Positions 1-8,193 of a stretch of 64,000 nucleotides of DNA are shown here, in pieces (position 1 is the stretch's first letter; each line of letters starts with the position of its first letter). The position numbers and the translations under genes are program-made. The DNA lies in the NCBI GenBank assembly GCA_029850555.1, contig JARCRS010000075.1:1-64000 (forward strand), written 5' to 3'. The notes under the pieces were generated by a model. The model made no database searches. It had not been told where the DNA came from and was given only the letters and a program-made list of their open reading frames with translations. The DNA comes from an archaeon. GTDB taxonomy: Archaea > Thermoproteota > Nitrososphaeria > Nitrososphaerales > CADDZS01.

Positions 1-24
1 AAAAAATTCAACTGGTCAAACAGA

Positions 25-714
25 TTAAGAGCTTTTGCTCTGTTTGAAGGCTCCTGCGTATCTGTGCATAACACTGATTGCTCCAACAACTGCGACGCCA
101 AAGATAAAATCCGAGTATAGCTGGTCCATCTTCCCAACAAAGGCGAGAATAGTTACAAAAGCCGCCACGACTCCGATAAGCAACGCAAACATCATGGTCA
201 TTACAGTCACTTCGTTGGATCGGAATCCCTGCAATTCGGAAGGTCGGCGCATTTCAAATTCAGTCTGTACATCGCCTCGAACATCCTGCGCTACGAGAGG
301 AGCACTTCCGACCTGCACCGGGTGAGACCTTGATGCGGTTTGAGTTTTTTCAGCTGTCTCGGTGGAAAGCGATCTGATAGCTATCCTCCTGAGTTTAGAA
401 ATTCCTTCTTCGTCTATATTGTATGTGCTTCCGCCATCCAAGATTATGCTGCCTTCGGGCTTTAGTTCCTCAAGTAGCAGTAGAAGTACGCTAACAGCTC
501 TTGTAGTCGCGGGAAGTTTTATCCTGATCGGGTCGCTGGAAACTGTCTCGACCTTTATTCTCGAACTTTGGAATACTCTCTGGAGAAGTTGCAGATTTTG
601 GCCATCATTTCTTGCCTCCAAGACAATTTCCCGGGGGGCTTCGCTTTCGCTCATACTAAGAGAAGAAACGATGGCTTTCTGTAAAAAACCTTCTCCGCCA
701 AGGCTATTGTACAC
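25..714 (-). CDS. Membrane-anchored protein of unknown function
   Basis: I do not recognise the family. The first ~130 residues look soluble and mixed alpha/beta, followed by a polar Ser/Thr/Gln-rich linker. Two hydrophobic segments sit near the C terminus (about residues 168-190 and 202-218), so the protein is probably anchored by a C-terminal hairpin with the N domain in the cytoplasm. The GTG at 714 gives 229 residues; an ATG at 654 (MSESEAPRE) is an alternative start. It lies 39 bases downstream of the amidohydrolase gene on the same strand and may be the last gene of that operon, but nothing in the protein points to nucleobase metabolism. Confidence 0.6.
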   Translation of the reverse strand: MYNSLGGEGFLQKAIVSSLSMSESEAPREIVLEARNDGQNLQLLQRVFQSSRIKVETVSSDPIRIKLPATTRAVSVLLLLLEELKPEGSIILDGGSTYNIDEEGISKLRRIAIRSLSTETAEKTQTASRSHPVQVGSAPLVAQDVRGDVQTEFEMRRPSELQGFRSNEVTVMTMMFALLIGVVAAFVTILAFVGKMDQLYSDFIFGVAVVGAISVMHRYAGAFKQSKSS

Positions 715-753
715 TATTGTCTTACGAACCTACAACACGCCAAATCGAGAAAA

Positions 754-2160
754 TTAGTCCCTAACTCTCAACGTTTTTGAAAGAGTCAACTCGTTTAAAC
801 CTAGATCGGAGACGAGTTTCTCGGACACTCTTGACGCTTCTCTCACGATTCTCTCTTCATCCATTGTCAAGAGTTTATGATCTTCAACAACTATCTTTCC
901 ATCTACCAAAACAGTGTCGACGTTCTGAGGACCGGCATAGTAGACTATTGCCGTAGCAAGATCGTGATTAGGAGTCGTAAAGAGACGATTTAGATCAAGA
1001 ATGGCGAGGTCTGCCTTTTTCCCGGCTTCTATGGTCCCCAAGGAATTCAGGCCCAATGCTTGAGCGCCTCTGCTTGTTGCAAGCTCTAACGAAGTAAGAC
1101 ATGTTCCTTGGGTCGGGTCAAGTGTTGAAACTTTTTGCAAGAGCGAAGCTGCCTTCATTACTGAAAACATTTCATGACTATTTGCAACTGTGCCTCCGTC
1201 AGAACCCAATGCAATCGGAACTCCTTTTGAAAGTAGCTTTTCAAGGGGCAATACACCCGAGGCAAGGTACATGTTGCTGATAGGATTGTGGACAATGCAT
1301 GTCTTTGATTTTTGGCACATTTCGATTTCTGCGTCGGATAGCCATATACCATGTGCAATGACACATCGCGGACCCAAAATACCCAGATCATTCAAGAACT
1401 CAACTTCTCGCTTACCATAATCGTCGATGGTTGTTTCAACTTCTTTTCTTGACTCTGCAATATGACTGTGAATGTAGACCCCGTATCTTTCCGAAAGTTT
1501 TTTTGCTTCTACGTAGGGCTCCGGACCGCAGCTGTTTATTGCTACAGGGCAAGGACAAACTCCCACGCGATCTTCGCCCATCTTTTGCCATTTTTTAATT
1601 AGGCGTTCTGTAATTTCAACGTCCTCCTGCGTGCTGTATGGAAAATACTTTGGAGTTGTTCCCCATATTTCGTGGCGTTTGGTTCTTTTGGTAAAGCCTC
1701 TCGCTACAACTCCCCTTATTCCGGCTTTTAGGAACACGTCGGCAACCGCGTCAACAGTTTCCTCGCTAGTATTGAGATAGAGATTGTCGATTAGAAAAGA
1801 GGAACCCGACTTGAGAGCCTCTACGCAGCTTAGCATCGCTCCGACTCTCGCCTGCTCAGTGGTCAGGTTACCCGCTAAGGGATGGATTGTCGCTTTGAGC
1901 CAGTCAAGGAGAACTAATCCGTCGCCCAGTGTCTTGAGTAAGGTCTGATAAGTGTGAGTATGCGCATTTATGAAATTTGGAACAACTATTCTTCCCTTTG
2001 CTTCAATGATCTTGTCGGGCTTGCCGAATTTTGTAGTTAGATCATTCTTCTCGCCAACCCCGACTATATCAGTGCCTTCAATAGCAATGCTGGCACGAAT
2101 TACCTCATGAGTTCCCAGTTTCATAGTGAGAATAGTCGGATCTTGAACTAGAATGTGCAT
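754..2160 (-). CDS. Amidohydrolase, ATZ/TRZ-type deaminase family
   Basis: Metal-dependent hydrolase of the TIM-barrel amidohydrolase superfamily, closest in motif pattern to the SAH/MTA deaminase, guanine deaminase and triazine hydrolase branch. Visible metal-site motifs are HTH at residues 67-69, HSHIAES with the third-ligand His, VIAHG, and GSDGG with the catalytic Asp. Length (468) is normal for this group. It probably deaminates or dechlorinates a purine- or pteridine-like ring; the exact substrate cannot be read from sequence. It lies 16 bases downstream of carbamate kinase in the same operon as a xanthine-dehydrogenase-type subunit, which fits a purine-ring deaminase such as guanine deaminase. 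The alternative is S-adenosylhomocysteine deaminase, a housekeeping role in archaea. Confidence 0.85.
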   Translation of the reverse strand: MHILVQDPTILTMKLGTHEVIRASIAIEGTDIVGVGEKNDLTTKFGKPDKIIEAKGRIVVPNFINAHTHTYQTLLKTLGDGLVLLDWLKATIHPLAGNLTTEQARVGAMLSCVEALKSGSSFLIDNLYLNTSEETVDAVADVFLKAGIRGVVARGFTKRTKRHEIWGTTPKYFPYSTQEDVEITERLIKKWQKMGEDRVGVCPCPVAINSCGPEPYVEAKKLSERYGVYIHSHIAESRKEVETTIDDYGKREVEFLNDLGILGPRCVIAHGIWLSDAEIEMCQKSKTCIVHNPISNMYLASGVLPLEKLLSKGVPIALGSDGGTVANSHEMFSVMKAASLLQKVSTLDPTQGTCLTSLELATSRGAQALGLNSLGTIEAGKKADLAILDLNRLFTTPNHDLATAIVYYAGPQNVDTVLVDGKIVVEDHKLLTMDEERIVREASRVSEKLVSDLGLNELTLSKTLRVRD

Positions 2161-2176
2161 TTCATTCTGGCCTTTG

Positions 2177-3157
2177 CTAGCTTTTGTCAGGCAAAATTGT
2201 AGTGCCTGAGCGACCTTGAAGGGCTCCTATCACTTTCGATAGTTCGCAGATTATCGCTGATTCGCCTTGGTTTTCAACGAATCTTATCCCGGCTAGAACC
2301 TTGGGTTCCATGCTTCCGGCCGAGAATTGACCTTCCTTCAAGTACCTCTTGGCTTCTTTCGCAAAAATTTTGTCAAGCTGTTTCTGCGAGGATTTTCCAA
2401 AATTAATGTAGGCTGCATCAACATCGGTGAGGATAACGAGTCTGTCTGCTTTAATCAATGTCGCGAGCCTTTCGCTGGCAAGATCCTTGTCTACGACTGC
2501 CTCGATTCCGACGCCACGCCACCCCGCTTCCTCTACTACTGGAATCCCTCCTCCGCCGCACGCGATCACGGTGCATCCTGATTCGACTAGCATTTTGATT
2601 GCAGATTGTTCTGCTATTCCTATCCTCATAGGATTTGGCGATACGACAAGTCTACGCCAACCACCTCTCGCTTTATCCTGAGCAAACTGGTAGTCGGGGT
2701 GTCGGTTTTGAAATTCTTTCAATTCTTCCATTGAGTAGAATGGTCCGATTGGTTTCGTCGGTTTTTTTAACTCCTTATCTCGTTTGTCCACGATAACCCT
2801 CGTGAGCATTGAAAGAACAACCCTGTTCAGCTTTCGTCTTTTTAGCTCGCTTCTAAGAGCCTGCTGTATCATATATCCAATCGATCCTTGAGTTTCTGCG
2901 ACGCAGACATCCATAGGGAGCGCAGGAATGCTGAACATCTTTTGGCCCGCCTCATGTCTCAGCAAAGTGTCTCCGATTTGTGGGCCGTTGCCATGGGTAA
3001 CTACAAGCCTGTAACCCTCTTCGATCAGATCTGCCAGGTGTCTCGAAGCATCACGAATGTGTTTGTTTTGGCTTTCAAAGGTTCCCTTCTCGTCACTCCT
3101 AAGGAATGCGTTTCCGCCCAGGGCGACTACAAGTAATTCCTTTCGCTTTGGCTTCAA
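2177..3157 (-). CDS. arcC: Carbamate kinase
   Basis: Transfers phosphate between carbamoyl phosphate and ADP, giving ATP, CO2 and ammonia in the catabolic direction. The amino-acid-kinase fold is clear: [10 protein letters not shown] near the N terminus, [10 protein letters not shown] around residues 53-62, a central CGGGGIPV segment, and the [12 protein letters not shown] and GSMEPKV motifs near the C terminus. Length 326 matches the family. Its start overlaps the end of the upstream molybdenum-enzyme gene by four bases, so the two are translationally coupled. In the same operon as a PyrB-like transcarbamylase it would close a pathway that makes ATP from carbamoyl phosphate. Some archaeal carbamate-kinase-like proteins instead make carbamoyl phosphate, so direction is inferred from context. 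Confidence 0.92.
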   Translation of the reverse strand: MKPKRKELLVVALGGNAFLRSDEKGTFESQNKHIRDASRHLADLIEEGYRLVVTHGNGPQIGDTLLRHEAGQKMFSIPALPMDVCVAETQGSIGYMIQQALRSELKRRKLNRVVLSMLTRVIVDKRDKELKKPTKPIGPFYSMEELKEFQNRHPDYQFAQDKARGGWRRLVVSPNPMRIGIAEQSAIKMLVESGCTVIACGGGGIPVVEEAGWRGVGIEAVVDKDLASERLATLIKADRLVILTDVDAAYINFGKSSQKQLDKIFAKEAKRYLKEGQFSAGSMEPKVLAGIRFVENQGESAIICELSKVIGALQGRSGTTILPDKS

Positions 3158-5541
3158 ATACTATCTGAATCCGAGTGTTTGATCAAGCTCAGAATTTTCT
3201 CTGGGGTCATCGGAGTTTCGGTAATCTTGACTCCCAGATGAGATAGGGCGTTCTCAACTGCGCTTGCAAGTGCAGCGGGCGGTGCGATCGCGCCGCCTTC
3301 TCCTACTCCTTTTACTCCAAACGGATTCATTTTCGAAGGCGTCTCGGTATGTTCAATTTCAATGCCCGGGACATCAATCGCTGTTGGGAGAAGATAGTCC
3401 ATAAAGTTCGCAGCCAGCAATTGTCCCTCAGAGTTGTATTCTAGCTCCTCAAGTAAAGATCCTCCTATGCCTTGGGCGATTCCCCCTTCGAGCTGCCCCT
3501 CAACTATAGTCGGGTTAATCATAGTGCCACAGTCGTGAACGACAATGTATCTTTGCAGAATTATTTTGCCGCTGTTCGGTTCTACTTCAACGATCGGCAC
3601 GTGAACACCGTAAGCGTAAGAAGGCGATGGAGGATCGTAAAAGGACGTAGCCGAGAGTCCAGGTTCCATACCGTCTGGCAAGTCCGATGCACTATAGGCG
3701 ATCTCTGCGACTTCGTTAAGGGAAAGAGCTCGTTGCGGATATCTCTTCGCATAGAACTTGCCCTCGTCAAATTCGATATCTTCTTTCTTAACCTTCAGGA
3801 TATGCGCAGCGATTTGTTTAGCCTTTTCTTTCACTTTTTCAATGCTCATCTTCATAACTGTGCTTCCAGTGATCGCACTTCGACTTCCCCAAGTGCCGAA
3901 TCCATAAGGCGAAGTCATCGTGTCACCCCAGTTGAGGCGTACGTCCTCAACCTGAAGCCCGAACTCGTCCGCACAAATCTGCGCCAAAGTAGTATCGAGC
4001 CCTTGTCCGTGTGGAGAAAGTCCAGTAAGTACAGTTATTGAACCCGATCTTTCCACCCTAACCGTCGCGTTGTCGTATCCAGCGTAGACTTTGAAACCAT
4101 CTCTTGCCATTTCCTTAGATGATCCTATTCCTGTTGATTCAACAACGAAGGACATTCCAAGTCCAATGAGTCTTCCTTGCTTTCGTAGTTCGATTTGTCT
4201 TTCTTTGAAGCTGTCGTAATTGGCTATTTTCAAACCTCGCTTAAGGCATTCTGCGTAATTCCCGCTATCGTACTCCGATCCGAGAGCAGTCGTATAAGGA
4301 AACTCACTATCTTGAATGAAATTCTTCAGCCTTATTTTGGCCGGGTCGAGTTTTAGCTCGCGCGCAATCAAATCAACAGATCTTTCAAGAACAAAATTTG
4401 ACTCGCTTGCTCCAAACCCCCTGTAGGCCCCGACCGGAGTCTTGTTAGTAGTAATACAATGTAACTGGATATGCCAGTTCTTGATCTTGTAGGCTCCAGG
4501 GAGTGTACCAATCGTCACGAGTTGAGGACCAATACTCATTGTGTGGAAAGCGCCGAGGTCAGCGAGGATTTCGTCTCTTACAGCTAAAAGGGTTCCGTCG
4601 CGGGAAACCGCAAATTCGACATTGTGAATTTGATCTCTCGCATGAACCGTAGAAAGAAGATCTTCGCTTCGACTAGCTACCCACTTTATTGGCCTTCGAA
4701 TTTTCCTTGAAAGGTACGCAGCAATTATTTCCTCAGGATAAACATCTTGTTTGTTTCCAAAGCCTCCTCCAACATCCGGGGCTATCACCCTAATCTTGTG
4801 CTCTCCAATTCCAAGCATCAGGGACAAGACAGTTCTTACCATGTGTGGCCATTGTGTGCTGCTGTAAACTGTGAGATAATCAGTTCCTGGGTCGTATGAA
4901 GCGATAACCCCTCGTGGCTCCATCGCAGATCCATATTGCCTTTGAATTTTGAACTTCTCTTTTAGGACAAAATCTGCCTTCGCGAAAGCTTCGTCAAAAT
5001 TGCCAGTCTTTATTTCTCTGAAATACGCTTCATTGGTTCCCCATTCATCGATAACTAGTGGACTATTGGGCTTCAGAGCATCCTCTAAGTTGATGACAGG
5101 ATCCCTTGCCTCATATTCAATACTCACAGACTCGGCTCCATCTTCTGCGGTTGACCTAGATCTACCAATGATCGCTGCGACAATCTCTCCTACATATCGC
5201 ACTTTTCGAACTGCAATCGGATATTTGCTGAAAGGACGGATTCCGTCGGGTGAAGCGAATATAGGAAATGGTTGTATCTCACTAACGATGTCATCTCCAG
5301 TAATTGCGCCGAGTACTCCATCCTCATCAAGAGTTTTCTTGAGGTCTACGCCTGCTAGCCTTGAATGCGGCGCGGTACTTCTTGCAAAGGAAAGGTGCAA
5401 CATTTCTGGCAGCTTTATGTCATCCACGTAAGATGTCCTGCCCAGGAGGACTCTTGGGGCGCTGACTGATTTCACTCTAGCTCCGAGAAACTTTTGTTTC
5501 GTGACAAGCGCCTGAGTCATGAGTTCAGAACTACCACTCAA
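3154..5541 (-). CDS. Xanthine-dehydrogenase-type molybdenum-binding subunit
   Basis: Large subunit of a molybdenum hydroxylase, which inserts water-derived oxygen into an N-heterocycle or aldehyde. It has the GGGFGNKQ pterin loop, the AYRGFG loop typical of xanthine dehydrogenases rather than CO dehydrogenases, and the C-terminal KGVGEGG motif carrying the catalytic Glu. Length (795) is normal. No iron-sulfur or FAD subunit gene accompanies it here, unlike the two coxMSL sets later in the window, so its electron-transfer partners must be encoded elsewhere or shared. Between the SHMT-like gene (1-base gap) and carbamate kinase (4-base overlap), it most likely oxidises a purine or related ring. 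The exact substrate is not certain. Confidence 0.9.
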   Translation of the reverse strand: MSGSSELMTQALVTKQKFLGARVKSVSAPRVLLGRTSYVDDIKLPEMLHLSFARSTAPHSRLAGVDLKKTLDEDGVLGAITGDDIVSEIQPFPIFASPDGIRPFSKYPIAVRKVRYVGEIVAAIIGRSRSTAEDGAESVSIEYEARDPVINLEDALKPNSPLVIDEWGTNEAYFREIKTGNFDEAFAKADFVLKEKFKIQRQYGSAMEPRGVIASYDPGTDYLTVYSSTQWPHMVRTVLSLMLGIGEHKIRVIAPDVGGGFGNKQDVYPEEIIAAYLSRKIRRPIKWVASRSEDLLSTVHARDQIHNVEFAVSRDGTLLAVRDEILADLGAFHTMSIGPQLVTIGTLPGAYKIKNWHIQLHCITTNKTPVGAYRGFGASESNFVLERSVDLIARELKLDPAKIRLKNFIQDSEFPYTTALGSEYDSGNYAECLKRGLKIANYDSFKERQIELRKQGRLIGLGMSFVVESTGIGSSKEMARDGFKVYAGYDNATVRVERSGSITVLTGLSPHGQGLDTTLAQICADEFGLQVEDVRLNWGDTMTSPYGFGTWGSRSAITGSTVMKMSIEKVKEKAKQIAAHILKVKKEDIEFDEGKFYAKRYPQRALSLNEVAEIAYSASDLPDGMEPGLSATSFYDPPSPSYAYGVHVPIVEVEPNSGKIILQRYIVVHDCGTMINPTIVEGQLEGGIAQGIGGSLLEELEYNSEGQLLAANFMDYLLPTAIDVPGIEIEHTETPSKMNPFGVKGVGEGGAIAPPAALASAVENALSHLGVKITETPMTPEKILSLIKHSDSDSI

Positions 5542-5542
5542 T

Positions 5543-6718
5543 TTAGGAATTCAAAGTATATCGAATTTTCTGGTAACGAGAAATTAACATGCGAACTTGT
5601 CTCCTTACTTTCATGCTATTCGGTTCTGATAGCGTCTGGCTTATCAGATGAGCAATTTCGCTCATATCTCTAGTCGCCATTCCTTTTCTTGTAACTTCAT
5701 TTGTGCCTAACCTTATTCTTGAGTCTGAAATTATGCCGTTTGTTTCAAGTATCTCTCTAATTTCTGTTCCTCTTTTGCCATAATTTAGAAAGATTTGATG
5801 GGACCGGGTGAAACCGTTTTTCTTTCCCTCGACTGGAATGCCTTCTTTAAACAATGCAGTAGCTAGAGCCTTTGAATTCTGAACTACCTTCTTTGCATAA
5901 AAACGGCGATGAATTTTTACTTCCTCAAGTGCAACTCCAAGTGCTGCCACTCTGTTTAGATGGAAATTATCGACGAAAGTATACAAGCTATGCTGTTCGA
6001 TCTTCATTGCGATATCCTTGTCGTTCGTGAGTATCAAACCACCCTGAGGCCCAAAGAGTGTTTTGTGAGTTGAACCGAGAAGCACGTCTGCCCCTTCTCT
6101 CAATGGATCTTGAAAACATCCTCCCGCAATGAGGCCGAGAACGTGTGAACCATCATAGATTAATTTGCCACCGTATGAGTGAACAATTTTTGCAATTTCC
6201 TTTACTGGATGCGGGAAGAGAAATACGGTAGCGCCCAATATCACAAGCGAAGGTTTGTCCTTCTCCAGTTGCTCGAGAGCCCTTGGTAAATCGATGTTCC
6301 ATGATTTCACATCAAAGGGGAGATAACTTACATTCATTCTCATCACTTCCGGAATGTGTCCGGAATTATATCCCATGTATCCTCCATAATGAGCCGCGAT
6401 CGTCGCAAGGGTCGTGCCATTTTTGCAAAGAGAATCTATTGCAATCATACCCGCAATATGTCCGGAAACAGGCAGGACTGTTGCGTAACCACAATGAAAG
6501 ATTTCAATTGCAAGCTCTTCGACATTGGTCCAAAGCTCTTGGAAGATTTTAGCGCCCCCATACGATTCGGGCCTTCCGGAGTATCTAGAGGCCATTCCAG
6601 AAGCCAGAGCTTTTAGAACATCGTGGCTGAGCACGTTTTCGCTTGGAATCAGGTTTAATGTTGAGTTCCGATAATTGTCGTAAGCAGAAACAAGTTTCAG
6701 GATGCGGCTTTTTGCCAC
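5543..6718 (-). CDS. Serine hydroxymethyltransferase-like PLP enzyme
   Basis: Fold-type I PLP enzyme of the glycine/serine hydroxymethyltransferase family, which interconverts serine and glycine with a tetrahydropterin C1 carrier. Seen: LIPSENVLS at 23-31, the DGSH pair (D189, H192) stacking on PLP, and STHKT with the Schiff-base Lys at 219. The C-terminal RLGTNEVTRKG segment carries the carboxylate-binding Arg. At 391 residues it is shorter than usual, and the segment normally reading EGYPGKRYYGG is changed to SGRPESYGG. It may therefore be a paralogue acting as an aldolase on another amino acid. It sits in the PyrI-to-carbamate-kinase operon, suggesting it handles a C1 unit or glycine released by ring degradation. 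That role is inference. Confidence 0.8.
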   Translation of the reverse strand: MAKSRILKLVSAYDNYRNSTLNLIPSENVLSHDVLKALASGMASRYSGRPESYGGAKIFQELWTNVEELAIEIFHCGYATVLPVSGHIAGMIAIDSLCKNGTTLATIAAHYGGYMGYNSGHIPEVMRMNVSYLPFDVKSWNIDLPRALEQLEKDKPSLVILGATVFLFPHPVKEIAKIVHSYGGKLIYDGSHVLGLIAGGCFQDPLREGADVLLGSTHKTLFGPQGGLILTNDKDIAMKIEQHSLYTFVDNFHLNRVAALGVALEEVKIHRRFYAKKVVQNSKALATALFKEGIPVEGKKNGFTRSHQIFLNYGKRGTEIREILETNGIISDSRIRLGTNEVTRKGMATRDMSEIAHLISQTLSEPNSMKVRRQVRMLISRYQKIRYTLNS

Positions 6719-6736
6719 GAGAGATCACGTTTCCCT

Positions 6737-7159
6737 TCAAGCGAGCTGAGAAATTAAAGAGGCCTGTTCAATGTACCGGCCGCAATAAAAGCATTGGATT
6801 TTTGGTGGTTTGATGCTAACAACCTTGAACTTAGGTTTCGTAGGTTCCTTTGGCTGAGCTGTAATGCAATTCTTGTTAGAGCACGTCACAATCCCTTCAA
6901 TCAATTCTGGAAAAATGTCAGGGACTTCCTTTTCCATACCATTCTTTCTTTCTCTAATCACTGCTGTTGGAGAGAGCACAGCTATCTTAAGAAGTGCGTA
7001 TGAAGGTGAAGTACTAGAAAATTCTATCACATCGCCCTTTTCCAGCTCAATCTTGACAGAATGGACGTTTGTCAAAGCGTTAAGTGATCTGCGAATGGAT
7101 GGAGCTCCTTCTGGAGGTAATTTGACTACAAAACTCTTAGTTTCTTGCATTTTTGCCAA
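6737..7159 (-). CDS. pyrI: PyrI-like regulatory chain of aspartate-transcarbamylase type, divergent effector domain
   Basis: Regulatory-chain homologue that should bind the PyrB-like catalytic trimer. The C-terminal zinc domain is intact: C93-x4-C98 and C123-x2-C126 match the PyrI spacing, preceded by the PELIEGIVTC linker. The N-terminal half is unlike classical PyrI. The NGTVIDHIPxGxAL nucleotide-binding strand and the GRKDxxKIE segment are missing, replaced by a shorter domain, giving 140 residues against about 150-155. Control by CTP or ATP is therefore doubtful, although assembly with PyrB looks preserved. It lies four bases downstream of pyrB. The family assignment is firm; loss of effector binding is an inference from the missing residues. 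Confidence 0.85.
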   Translation of the reverse strand: MAKMQETKSFVVKLPPEGAPSIRRSLNALTNVHSVKIELEKGDVIEFSSTSPSYALLKIAVLSPTAVIRERKNGMEKEVPDIFPELIEGIVTCSNKNCITAQPKEPTKPKFKVVSIKPPKIQCFYCGRYIEQASLISQLA

Positions 7160-7163
7160 GCAC

Positions 7164-8102
7164 CTAGTCTACAATCATAGAAAGGAGAGCCATTCTAACA
7201 GGCAAACCGTTTGCAGCCTGCTCGAAATATCTCGCATTTGTGGTATAATCGATCTCGAGCGGGATTTCGTCAATTCTAGGTAGGTGATGCATCACTATCA
7301 TCCCTTTCTTTGCTTTTTCTAGCATTTCTGTTGTCACGATGTAACTACCTTTGAGTTTTTCATATTCAGTTGGATCAGCGAAGCGTTCCTTTTGCAACCT
7401 CGTAACATACAGCACGTTTAGCTCTGAAAGATATGGCTCAAGAGTTGATGATTCGATATATTCTATCCCGGATGCATCCAAGTGGTCTTTCACCTCTTGT
7501 CTCATTCTCAGAGGTTCTGGACTTATCAAATACAACTTGAGGTCTTTATAGTTCGAGACCCCAAAGCAAAGTGACGAAGCTGATCTAGTCTGCCGGAGAT
7601 CTCCCAAAATCGCAATCTTAAGACCATCTATCTGACCAAACTCTTTTCTCATCGTGTATAGATCAGTCAAAGTTTGAGTCGGGTGATGTTGCGACCCGTC
7701 TCCGGCGTTCAATACTGGCATTGCCGCAACCTCGGCAGCTAATCTTGACGAACCCTCTATCCTGTGTCGCATAACAATGACATTAGAATAGGAATCAAGC
7801 ATCCTTATCGTATCTGATAATGTCTCTCCTGTAGTCATTCTTGATGTAGAAGGATCCGCGAATCCTATCACATTACCACCAAGCCTGATCATCGCAGTTT
7901 CAAAACTCAACCTCGTTCGTGTACTAGGCTCGAAGAAAAGAGTGGAAAGAACTCGATTCTTCAAAATATCCGTTCCGGATTTGACATATCTTTTCATCTC
8001 ATTTGCGATATCAAAGAGAGTTTCAAGCTCAGATCGGTTGAGGTCGAGCATGGAAATTAAGTCTCGGCCCTTCAGAGATTCACTCAATGAAACTCGAGAC
8101 AA
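7164..8102 (-). CDS. pyrB: PyrB-like carbamoyltransferase lacking catalytic Lys84
   Basis: Catalytic chain of the aspartate transcarbamylase family, which moves the carbamoyl group from carbamoyl phosphate to an amine. Conserved: STRTR at 60-64, R112, HHPTQ at 139-143, R173, and R235/Q237 of the RLQKER motif. Two changes stand out. The loop that in E. coli reads TSLGKKGET is TSRMTTGET here, so the essential Lys84 is Thr91. HPLPR is HHLPR, with Pro266 replaced by His273. Length (312) is normal. The start is close to a minus-strand TATA box, so the message is probably leaderless. With pyrI it heads an operon that ends in carbamate kinase. It could be a normal but unusual ATCase or a transcarbamylase for another substrate running catabolically. 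Confidence 0.85.
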   Translation of the reverse strand: MSRVSLSESLKGRDLISMLDLNRSELETLFDIANEMKRYVKSGTDILKNRVLSTLFFEPSTRTRLSFETAMIRLGGNVIGFADPSTSRMTTGETLSDTIRMLDSYSNVIVMRHRIEGSSRLAAEVAAMPVLNAGDGSQHHPTQTLTDLYTMRKEFGQIDGLKIAILGDLRQTRSASSLCFGVSNYKDLKLYLISPEPLRMRQEVKDHLDASGIEYIESSTLEPYLSELNVLYVTRLQKERFADPTEYEKLKGSYIVTTEMLEKAKKGMIVMHHLPRIDEIPLEIDYTTNARYFEQAANGLPVRMALLSMIVD

Positions 8103-8118
8103 TTCAACGAAGTACTTT

Positions 8119-8147
8119 GTTTAAGTTTTCTGGGAGATGACTTAAAC
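8119..8147. promoter_or_regulatory. Symmetrical divergent promoter for pyrB operon and pyrC-like gene
   Basis: GTTTAAG (8119-8125) and CTTAAAC (8141-8147) form a perfect inverted repeat with a 15-base spacer. Read on the minus strand, the first is a TATA box placed for a near-leaderless pyrB start at 8102. The second is a TATA box for the plus-strand gene starting at 8194, with a predicted leader of about 25 bases. The arrangement means the two transcription units share one control region, which supports a joint role. Confidence 0.6.
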
Positions 8148-8193
8148 ATAAGCTCTGTCAGCTCAAGTCGAAATCCCAGAGCTGAATTAATCC

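Noticed and set aside
8126-8180. Possible C/D-box guide RNA in the pyrB/pyrC spacer
   Set aside because: GAGATGA and CTGA resemble boxes C and D, but internal boxes are missing and the segment is better explained as divergent promoters.
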